From NCBI RefSeq assembly GCF_000143415.4, contig NW_003314268.1:511117-575116 (forward strand): a DNA stretch of 64,000 bases, in the 5' to 3' direction. Below are positions 54,555-64,000 of the stretch, piece by piece. Each line of letters begins with the position of its first letter. Position 1 is the first letter of the stretch. Below the pieces are notes generated by a model. That model saw only the letters and a list, made by a program, of their open reading frames with translations. It did not search any database and had not been told where the DNA came from. The stretch is from Selaginella moellendorffii (taxonomy: Eukaryota; Streptophyta; Lycopodiopsida; Selaginellales; Selaginellaceae). The position numbers and the translations under genes were made by a program.

Positions 54555-55866
54555 TCTGAAAGTGCAGAAAAAAAGTTAAGACCATACAAAAAATGATTGG
54601 AGAATGGCCTAAATCATAACATACCAAACAACCTCAATAGCATTGATATGTCACAATGCCCCTAGGACCATAAACACATTTCAATAGAGAGGGTCCTTTC
54701 ATTTCATAACTCCTTACGTAGATCTTGGTGAAACCAAAGTTAGTGAAGTTAGTTTCTTGTGATCCTGCATCTGATTGTGATGTCCCTTTGCAGTGTCGAT
54801 GGAAAGGTCAATGCACACCAAACTGTAAAATCTTGGAGCAAAATAACGGTCGGATCTATGGCAAATGCCCCTGAAACATTGTAAGGCTCGTGTGGTCTCA
54901 TGTGGTGTCTGATCGAGATGCTTCTTTGCAGGGTCATCAAGAAAGACATTGTATACCATTCTGTAAAATCTAGTTGTGATCTAACGGTTGGATCTCCAGA
55001 AAACTCCAAAAAATCTCGCGCGTGTTAGAATATTCTAGGAATATACTCCTATGTGCCCCTGAAAATGGCATGCGGCCCCACGCCATTCAAGAGATAACGC
55101 CAGATGACGCCGAGCATTTTTTGGTGCATTTTTTGGGATCAAAATTGCATGAGCACAAAATTACATTGTATACCATTCTTTATTTAGCTGAACATCTGGC
55201 ATTTTTGGAAATACAAGATGCTTTGGAATATCCAATCATGCATGGTATAAATATAGCGAGGGTATTAAATGATATCCCAATCATGATCTTTCTTTTGGAT
55301 TTCGCGTGCATGCAGTCTGAGGAATGATGACGTTGTGGATTTCTTTTGGATTTCACGTGCATGCATGCGCGCGGCGACCCAGAAATTAATGGTGGCGCCC
55401 AAGTCCGAGGAATGATGACGTGGCGGGATTACCAACCGTCGTGACATTTCGCGCGTGTGAGGTTAGGTTTTGCATTTTGCTTCGTACTCGCGCTCGCACA
55501 CTCGCGCTCGCATCGCGCTCCCACTTGCAATCACGCTCACATTCGCGTTCATCTACCTTCTCTACAGGTTTCTCGTGTGCATCGGCGTCCACTCGCGCTT
55601 GCATCACACTCGCGCTCACATCGCACTCGCATCGCGCTCGTGTGCATCGGCGTCCACTTCAAGACACACCCAGTTTGTAACTTCGCCGCCAACTCCGCCG
55701 CCCACTCCGCCACCCACACGCAGCCCACTTGGCGTCCCGGGAGATTTCAGCGCCACTCTCCAACTGTAAGTGGCAGAGTAGCCTTGCTGCTACGATCCGC
55801 TACACACACAGTGCACATTCGCCAGCGAGTCCGGCCTCGATTGTCACGGCCTCCATTCGGCTTCAA
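54555..55866. promoter_or_regulatory. Divergent central region of element E copy 2
   Basis: 54555-54645 and 55013-55866 match copy 1. 54646-55012 is copy-specific and consists largely of two diverged tandem units (about 54783-54862 and 54925-54998) sharing CTTTGCAG..GTC and ..ACTGTAAAATCT..GGTCGGATCT-like blocks. One palindrome is at 55065. Confidence 0.5.
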
Positions 55867-58800
55867 ATGGTAAGTCTTTTAGGCCAAGTAGAAAATGGCA
55901 TGAGGCCACATGCCATTCAGTAGCAACATTGGCATGCACCGATTGGGCTCTCGAGTGCAGTCCGGTTATAGATGGCGTGTAGCCTCACGCCATCTTAGGA
56001 TGCAGCCTCAAGACATCTGATGCAGTGGTGAATGGCATGTGGCCTCACGTTATTTCCAGCTGCTAGCTTTTCATCTGTCAGCTCTAATTGTTGTGCATTT
56101 CTGAACAGGCGAGGAATTGCGTTCTTCTTCCAGCCACTATCAATGTGGATGCAGAGAAGGGGGAGGAGCTCACCAGTTGGACTTTCGGGATGGAAGGCGA
56201 GGATCTGAGGCTGTACAACACAGATGGTGGGAGAAAAGAATGCATGGGGATCCTCATCCAAGTGACAGACACTCCATGCAGTTCCATGCAAGAATATGGA
56301 CTGGCACTTGTGGTAGAGACAGCGTCCGCCTTCAAGATCCACCTTGCACATCCTAGCGGCTTCCCGGAGGGGGGCAGCAGCTATGAGGAATTCCTAGAGG
56401 GAGCTAGGGAGAGGTTGTCCAGGAGGCCCATAATTTCAAAGACGCTGCGGGTCTATGAAGATCACATGGAATCCACGGACCTCACCTATGGCGATGTTCA
56501 AAAACTATATTCCAACATTGAGCCGTTGAGAGTGCCTCCAGTTCACGAAGCGAAGGGGAAGGGGGTCGATCTGGAAACTACCCCGAAGCAGAAAAGGGTG
56601 GTCAAGCTCAAGCCGACGTCCGACTCTCCTGCAGCTCCAAAAAAGAAGCTACTCGGTGATGCCATTGCCTCGGGTTCGAACACTACACCCACCAAAAAGA
56701 AGAGCCGCAAAGAGCAGAAAGAGCAAGAAGAGGCAGCAAAAATCGTCGCAGATAATAGTACTTGTTACTATTCCAACAAAGTATATACAATCGACGTGAG
56801 CCGTATCGAGATCCAAAGCAAATACAACCACAGGCTAGTATCTGATGAGTGGGTGGAGAAACTGAAGTAGAAGATGCTGGCAAGTCTAGTAACACCCGAC
56901 ATCGCAGACGTGATCCCCTACTACCGAACAATGAAGGGCGAGACAAGGTTTCCAGACTTGATCAATAGGAAGGTGTTGGACGATCAGAACATCCGGTTCT
57001 ATGCCGTCTCCGGGCTTGGCGATGCAAAAGATAGTTGTGGATATTATGGTGGGCGAGGAGGTGAAGAAAGTCTTCAAGACAAGAGTTGTCCGCCTGATAA
57101 AAGGCAACTCGCCCCTCCGATCTATCATATCCATCTCCCACGCGCAGAATGTTAAGCAAGAAACGTGCTACAAATTGGGTCTGCATGAGACATTGGCACG
57201 AACACGGAAGCTCTGGGTTCAACTGAAGAAGCCACAAAAACCAGGACAAGGACGTGCACTAGCAACTAGCGCCTGGCAGGTAAGCCTCGTTGCATGTGGC
57301 ATAGCATGTGGCCTCACGCCATTTCCATTGCAGGAATTCTCGAGTCTTCTCTCGAAAACACTGGGGGTCAATGACACACTCAACATCCATAACATTCTAC
57401 TCGCGACAAAAGTTGTTTTTGACAAATGGGTAGATGTGCTGAGGAGGTACCATGACGGGGAGTTGCTAAACTCAATGGGTGTGGAGGACGGCCGGAAGCC
57501 CAATGATTTGAAGCTCAACGCCTTGCGTTTCTCGCGGTCTCTAGACGACGACAACCTTCTGACAGTGGCTAATGCTCTTCTACATGGTGAGGTAGTCTTC
57601 AACAAGACCAAAATGACTCCCGGCCATATTGTGACATACGAGGACTTGTGCACGACTCTGAGAGCTCGTGCGCTATTGAAGGATTGGATCTTCGAGCAAG
57701 TGGAGTGAGCATCGACACCACGCAAGAGATGATGGAAGAGCTGGAGTTGTCAAATGAAGACATCGACGACTACGTGAAGGGGGCCCCCAAGTTCATCGAT
57801 CTGCTGCGGGATGCCATGAAAAGTAAAGCTGAGAAGTTGGATCAGTATCCAAATTTCATTAAGAGGGATGTCGACCGCCGGCTTCAGAAACAACTCAACC
57901 CCGCAGCAGAGGCCTATCGAGAACCTTACCGGGTATACGTGAATTCAGATGAGGATCAAAGGTGGAGGAGCATCGTTTCCCGCGGAGATGAGCAGGTCAA
58001 GAACATCTTTTGTGTGATGGACTTCACAAACGAGGAGATCACTCATGCAGATGAAGTCAGCTCCATCATTGACTTAATGGTGGGACTTGCGGAGGTGGAA
58101 TCTTCAGTCCACTATATGATCTACGACTCCGAATCCTATCACAAGTTCTAGAAGGCCTTGAACGAGGTGAAGGCTCGGTTGAAAGGCAAGGAGATGCAGG
58201 AGATCCATGGGATAATGGCTAAGAAGAAGATACCGATGAATGTCCGCATCTTCACACTCGCCCTTGTTATTGGTCCTGCAGCAGAGTGGGACTGGAGTGA
58301 CTTCCCAGCTTCGTTCGACAAGGCCGATCGAATTGATCTGAGGGAGGTCAATTTACCCGTGCCTGAGGAACTGAAGACGGCTATGGAGCTTTCGAATCCA
58401 GAGAAAGCTCCAGGTGCAGCATGGGAAATGCTCAACTGGGTCTTCAACGCAATAGCACCTGCTTCCGACTCCAAGGGCAAATGCGTTGTCGAGTACAACT
58501 GCGGTGGACTATTCTTTCGAGCTGCACTACTCAAGGGTGTCCTGTGTGTTGCGGTGACAAACTCCATTGAAGAGGTGACTTCAATGAAGCATATAATTAC
58601 AGTTGCCAAAGAAAAACAGTATCTTCTCTGCGAACCTGGTGAGTACGCACTTTAAGTTTAAATGTTATCTCACAAGCTCTGTATGCAGGAGCGTGGCCAC
58701 CGCCAGATGCTGAAACAGCGTTAACAGCTACTATTGGGCCGAGCTCACAACCTGCACAAGGTAAGGTCACGTGAGGCCTCACGCCATTTTGATTATAGAT

Positions 58801-61379
58801 CGTTGTGAATATTCAGACACGAGGACTGAAAAGCGCACTGGTGGCGTGTCGAAGAAGGACAAACAGACAAGCAATAGGAAAAAAGGAGGTACAAATTATA
58901 TTTGCAATGGCGTGTGGTCTCATGCCATTCCTTGCAGGAGACACTTCTTCAAAGGCAAAACAGGCAAGCACCAGCCAAGCTCAAACTGACAGTGGTCATA
59001 AAAAGCGAAAGCACGTTGGACAGTCGTCGGGATCAGAGGTGTTTGATTCGAAAAGGAAGAAGGGCAACGAAAAGATGATAGGTAATACCTCGCGGTCACC
59101 ACCTCCTGACTCAAATTCCTATGGCGGACTCCCCTTCCCCAATCTCAATGGAGAGGTACAATGGATGAGGGATGCTTTTCAAGTCAGGGCCACGTTTTTC
59201 TCATCTCGTCGTCTTTAAAGGGTGCAAGAACGTGCAGAAACCATGTTAAGACAGTCGGGTGAGGATACGGTCCTAGGTCACGCACTAAAACAGGCTATGG
59301 ATGTCTTGTATTTTGAGATGGAGACTCGACCAGATGATTTTCCCAAGATGGTCCTGGAAGAACAAGCCATCCAACCTGAGCAGCCTATGGAAGAAATGCA
59401 GGAGGGGGATGAGGAGCCAGAGAAAGATAATGAGCAGGAAGAGCAGAAGGACGAAGAGGAGGACGAAGAAGAGGAGGACGAAGAGGACTTGGATGGTCCT
59501 CACAATGGTGACGATCACAATAACAACGACGACGATGATGACGACGATGGCCAGCCTAAGGTGGCCAAAGAGCAGCGGAGGAAGGTCATACAAGACAAAC
59601 CATCAGGTAAATAATAGTACATCCATTCCTAACCTTTTACCATTTCTAACATTGTCCATGTAGGTTGCAAAGCAAATGGTAAGTAGAGATTATTCAGTTG
59701 AATTAAGATACAAACTCTAGCCTTTAGTGTCGAGGAAGGATAGTGCCAAGCAAGGTCGAAACGTATGTCCAATCCTTCAGAATCAGCAGTGCGCCCAAGT
59801 GATATCGGTCCTAGTTCCTTAATAACAGTTGATGGTAAATACAGTATAGTCGATTCAATGTGCTAATGAGTTTGTTTTTAGTAGCCAGTAGGGAGGATAC
59901 CATCTCAATCGAAGGGAGATATTTGGACATGCATATGGATCCGCCAGTGGACTCTACTTGCCTGCAAGAGTCATCAGAGCTGGTGGAGGCTACTATCCAT
60001 ATCAATGCCAAGCAAGCTGACCACGCTCCACTTGATGCTGCCCATACCACTGAGTCAATCTTGTCTACGTATCCAACTGACGGTGACCAGGCGCCATTGG
60101 ACCCGCATGAGGCCGCCCCAGCCGCCGAGCCGGTCGTATCCTCATTTCCAACGGACTCAACGTGTGCCCAATCGTCTGACTACGCGCCGTTGGAACCTCC
60201 CTACACCGCCCCTGCTGCCTGTTCAGTCATGTCCACTTTGCCAACGGAGGCACCAGCTGAAATGGCGTGTGATCACACGCCATCGGAACCACCCCATGCC
60301 ACTGTTGAGCCAGTTGTACCAGAGTCTACAGCTGAAATGGCATGTGCCCACACGCCATTGGATGCGATTGACCCCACATTGCAGAGGAGAGTATTTCCGC
60401 CCTTCACGTTTCCTCGACCAAAACCCTCTGAACGACCATCGGGAGCACCATTCGCTAATATTGTAGATGGTAAAATTGACTTGTACCATTTTTTATGCTG
60501 ACGCATTTCATTTCAGAGTCACGGCGAAAGTACTGTATCGTTTTTGATCTGAACGGTGTCCTTTTCTCCCATGAGCGTGGCTCGTCCTCGAATGTCACTG
60601 CACCCTCCAAAGCCTGCGGTCGCAAGTTGGTCAAAAGAGACAGATTCACATTAATCACACGGGAGAAACTACGGGATCTAATAATGACCATGCGACACTT
60701 AAAACAGAGGGCCGGGTTCAATTTGCAATTGGGAGTTTGGACATCCATGATGCGCCACAATGCATTAACGTTGCTACAGATGATGCACGATCAGACGCGA
60801 GTAATATTACCATTTGACTTTCTCCTAACGCAGGAGGATTGCTTGACTATGGTCCATGTGAGGGGTAGCAAGCCCATCTTCGTCAAGCCAGAGGCTGTAG
60901 TGATGAACCGGACTGCTAGGTCAAGTGAAATCCTCATCATCGATGACTCGCCGATTAAAACTGCAGCGAACACGCACACATATGCAGTGCACCCCATCTC
61001 TTGCAGTATGGAAACTAGGGAGAAGAAACCGTATGTTCTGGGGGACCTTGCAAAACGGCTTGGAGCGATGGTGATAGAGAACCAGCCAGTCCAGGAGGTG
61101 GCTGCAGAAATCAACCAAATGGCAGATGGAACGGTATATCAGAAGCCATTTGATCGGACAGACACCAGTCATCATTTATGGCATGTATATTGTCTAGCCA
61201 AGCACTATCCGCATCTCCATAATCTGCTCAACCGGATGGGTTCTTCGACCACTGAACATGAGCGTGGACGTATTAGAGAAGAGATGGCATTACTATTGGG
61301 TTTAAATCCTGATAGTGTGGAGAGTGATGAAATTCCAAGATTATTGTATAGGCGTTGGAGGCAAAAAATAACAGTTTGA
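55867..61379 (+). pseudogene. ParB-HAD gene of element E, copy 2
   Basis: Same exon order as copy 1 without the LTR: start codon 55867-55869, exon from 56109, through to the HAD exon about 60517-61379. Lesions differ from copy 1: TAG at 56868-56870 (CAG in copy 1), an 11-nt deletion near 57014 in the GQHSS motif, a 10-nt deletion near 57704, TAG at 58149-58151 (TGG in copy 1) and TAA at 59216-59218 (CAA in copy 1). The codons corrupted in copy 1 are intact here (CGA near 57200, CGG near 57930, CAG near 59444), so comparing the copies shows the ancestral frame was open. The HAD exon (VFDLNGVLFSH ... ILIIDDSP) is open, with about three changes from copy 1. Confidence 0.75.
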
Positions 61380-61829
61380 GATGGCATGTATTTATTTAAA
61401 AATGTAACTTATTATGGCATGGGGTTCCATGCCATTGTATTAATATTAAAAGACAATTCTTTGAGAGGATTTGCATTATACTAGAAGTGTTACAACATGT
61501 TACAACATGTTATTGGAAGTCTACGAAGTTGTTTTATTAATAAGGGGAAAGTAAATATTGAATGGGGACTTGGGCTCCACCTAGACTCGGAGCAACTGAG
61601 CCAATATTAAAAGGATGGAAAGAAATTGGACAACGATGACAAGGAGAAGAGAGAGGTGAAGCAGTGGCAGGGGGAGGAGAAGTGATTGAGTAGACATTTC
61701 CTTGTTTAAAATAAAATGGTATGTGCCTCAATGCAGTTGAATTTTGTTATATTTATATACTATATAAAGGTTTGGAAACCTTATTTTACAAGTGGGATAA
61801 TGACAATTCCCACTTTAACGAAATAGAGC
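61380..61829. other. 3' end of element E copy 2
   Basis: Same layout as 48788-49237: half palindrome after the stop, a near-perfect palindrome (61414-61435), an AT-rich stretch and the right terminus. Confidence 0.6.
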
Positions 61830-62477
61830 TTCCATTAAGATTCTAGCTCAAGAATTTATAATCAAGCACAAGACTTCAACACCGTACTACCCTCAAAGCA
61901 ATGGTCAAACAGAGTTTACAAATAAGACATTTAAGAATATCCTTAAGAAAATCGTGAAGATAAATAAAAAAGACTGGGATGATCACATCCACAACACTCT
62001 ATAGCATATCAAACCATATATAGGGTTTCAACAAATTCGACATAAGTCGCCTAAAGCATAAAAGCTTTGACACCACTCAAGTACATCATCACTGCAAATG
62101 GCAATATATTATGAGATCAACTAAGAAAAATCAATCAAGAGAAAACTACCAACACTAGAAAAGCTTGACAAAGAAGACTATAAATAATTTAGACACTTGA
62201 TGCCATTCAATCTTGAAAAAAAACCAACCATGATAGAAAAAAAAGACTAAAGAAAAATAAAGAAAATGATCAAGTACTCTAGTTTGGAGGAAACATTGAG
62301 AAAATTGACTCTAAAGTAAAGTCAAGATGGGAAGGACCATTCCTCATCCAAAAATTCAAAGCTTCGGGAACAGTAGCAATCACAACACTCGATGGCAAGC
62401 ATCTCTAAATTGTTAACCTCAACAAGCTCAAGAAATACTAATTGTATGACTCAAATATCATCAACAACAACCTTGAA
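61830..62477 (+). pseudogene. Gypsy integrase C-terminal fragment, second copy
   Basis: Essentially identical to 49238-49885. After the small E fragment, a continuation of the same polyprotein end can be read at 62646-62748 (QDYDFDTQDYNLDNQDSRR... then a stop). Confidence 0.75.
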
Positions 62478-62643
62478 GCTCTATTTCGTTAAAGTGGGAT
62501 TTATTCAGTAAAATGGGACTAGGTACAAATTTTTAAGTATTTGAAAATGACGTGAAATTATATGTTTTTTGTCCAGGGGCTAGACATATCTGGGGCATGG
62601 TGACTAGCGCGGTGACTTTGTGTCCAGACTGAGTCCATCTGGT
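62478..62643 (+). mobile_element. Truncated third E copy (left 166 bp)
   Basis: Matches the first 166 bp of copies 1 and 2 with a single visible difference, then switches to Gypsy sequence after GTCCATCTGGT. Confidence 0.85.
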
Positions 62644-63099
62644 AGTCAAGATTATGACTTTGACACTCAAGATTACAATCTTGACAATCAGGATTCAAGA
62701 AGAAGTGGTAGTTGCCACTATGTAGAAGTAGTTAAGAGTGAGAGTTAACACTTGATCTTTATCCCTTATCTCTATTGTACTCTTGCCTATCACCAATGCA
62801 CATCCATTTACTCAAGATTTAGAGTATTTTAGTGATGTCAAGTCTATCTTTACTTATGACCTCTTGCATAAGCCTTCTTGGGAATTGAAGTTCTCAGATT
62901 AGTTTCTAATTAACTTGTGTGTTTCAATAGTTTTTTTTAGAGAAAGAAATACAGTATTAACACAAAAACAATTACATCAAAAGCCCTCTAGTTTTTCTGC
63001 AATCATAGCAGTAAACCATCGCAACTAGTTCTTCACCAAACTCTCTCTCACATCTACAGCAAAATCATAGCAACCTGACTTCACTAGAATCTTTTAGTT
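62644..63099. other. Gypsy 3' tail and unclassified AT-rich sequence
   Basis: A short in-frame Gypsy C-terminal tail (to about 62748), then AT-rich sequence without features recognised. Confidence 0.45.
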
Positions 63100-63905
63100 T
63101 TCAATGCCACACCCCATCAATAAAGATTTGCGATACTTAACACTACTAACTTTGTTCACAATATAGACAAGCTCATGCCACTCTCTATCCAACCAAAAAA
63201 ACTAATCTAATACCAAGCTACTCAAGGAGTAATAACAAGGTTCCCCAAAAAAGAATTAAGCATTATAACCCAAGTCTTCAATAACAAACTTAAACAAAAA
63301 TTGTTTAGCACTTCACTACTATCCATCCCATGACTCACCATTTATAAAACTATCATATTTAATATGCATCAAATCAAGGACTCTTGATTGCATGATGTGA
63401 ATATAAATAATGAGTTCACACCTTGTTGCAAATTATCTCTCTAAAAAAAATTTGATTTACATGTTTGATCCTTCGTTTCTGACAACTCTCTTTTCGGACT
63501 TAATTTGATTAAACCTCAAGCTTGCATTAGCATTGCCTTCAATCCAGTCTAAAAAAAGTTTATGAGAGAGCACATAATGACTACTTAAACCAATCTCTAT
63601 AGTCTTAATTGATCCACTTATAATTATGCATAGGAAGGATTCATTAGTGACGTATTAAATAGCTATGGATTAGCCTATTCACCACTTATAGCAAATCTAA
63701 GGAAGGTTTACTTTTACCCATAATACATGGAACAACTCATGGAACCACTGATTAGCCAACATTAATCTTGCCAACTAAAGTGTAACTTTAAGTTGCTAAT
63801 GTACCTCACTCACAAGCCCAAGTGCAAACTCGTACAAATGGAACATTTCATATACATCTTATGAGCCCAAGCGCAAGTTTATACAATCTAGTATGAAAAA
63901 GTAAC
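63100..63905 (-). repeat. Decayed interior fragment of an A-related LTR element
   Basis: Aligns by eye with 19620-20430 of element A (GTTCACAA..GACAAGCTCATGCCACTC block, GGAACAACTCATGGAACCAC block) at clearly lower identity. Confidence 0.7.
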
Positions 63906-63910
63906 TAAAA

Positions 63911-64000
63911 TGTAAGTGATTAAATTTTCTATTTTACTTTAGTCACCTAACCACACCTTCGACCACTTGGAGGAGTTTCACTCACAACTTCCATAAGTCT
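63911..64000 (-). repeat. Start of a family-B-like LTR, cut by the window end
   Basis: TGTAAGTGATTAAATTTTCTATTTTACTTTAGTCACCTAACC matches the LTR edges at 22466 and 28047. It directly adjoins the A-like interior, suggesting a relative that combines an A-like interior with a B-like LTR. Confidence 0.65.

Larger units (their letters stand above)
49886..61829. mobile_element. Element E copy 2
   Basis: 11,944 bp between inverted termini (left 49886-49908, right 61807-61829), with the same gene order as copy 1 and no LTR insertion. It retains an approximately 420-bp stretch (about 50970-51395) deleted from copy 1, with two additional palindromes (51101, 51246) and a duplicate of the acidic tail exon. 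Its central region (54646-55012) is unrelated to that of copy 1. Confidence 0.7.

Noticed and set aside
30901-61435. CRISPR-like array from repeated palindromes
   Set aside because: Spacing is irregular (tens to thousands of bp), units lie within genes and introns, and the context is a eukaryotic nuclear genome.

Overview
The window is plant nuclear DNA, most likely from a lycophyte of the Selaginella type. It contains an LHCII antenna gene, a GT61 glycosyltransferase, an organellar PPR protein and a mitochondrial inner-membrane peptidase. Nearly every reconstructed intron in the ordinary genes is only 49-95 nt with GT-AG (twice GC-AG) ends, and such tiny introns fit a compact Selaginella genome. 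Species assignment is inference; the exon structures were read directly and checked for phase.

The first 12.7 kb is gene-dense. It holds a GT61 glycosyltransferase (2044-3634, +, 3 exons), a 7-exon membrane protein with an HNH-like zinc site (3750-4889, -), an AT-rich secreted orphan ORF (5305-5904, -), an Lhcb3-type chlorophyll a/b protein (6766-7745, +, 3 exons), a 9-exon thioredoxin-like redoxin (7941-9045, -), an intronless PPR protein (9095-11635, -) and IMP1 (11748-12651, +, 4 exons). Spacing is extremely tight: 49 bp separate the PPR stop from the redoxin start, and the PPR and IMP1 genes are head to head.

From about 13 kb to the end the window is nested transposable elements. LTR element A (14471-21720, minus orientation, TSD ACTAT) sits inside an old LTR of family B. 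LTR element B (22466-29663, minus, TSD ACTAA) sits inside the LTR of a decayed chromovirus whose integrase and chromodomain follow at 29906-30672. A and B have LTRs, primer-binding sites and polypurine tracts but about 4-5 kb of non-coding interior, so both look non-autonomous.

The most unusual part is a roughly 12-kb DNA-transposon-like element, called E here, present twice in tandem (30677-49237 and 49886-61829) plus a 166-bp third fragment (62478-62643). Each copy has short terminal inverted repeats. It carries a minus-strand gene for a DUF7869-like, RNase H/DDE-transposase-like protein, a small acidic minus-strand ORF, and a large plus-strand multi-exon gene combining a ParB-like segment, acidic and proline-rich linkers and a C-terminal FCP1/HAD-type phosphatase domain. 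About 18 copies per element of a 22-bp palindrome (consensus arms ATGGCRTG and CAYGCCAT around a 6-nt centre) lie in its introns, 3' ends, intergenic centre and even in frame inside exons. The transposase-like ORF is open in copy 1 and has one stop in copy 2. The ParB-HAD gene is broken by different lesions in each copy, and in copy 1 also by a young A-family insertion (39070-45705, TSD ATTCG) whose empty site is preserved in copy 2.
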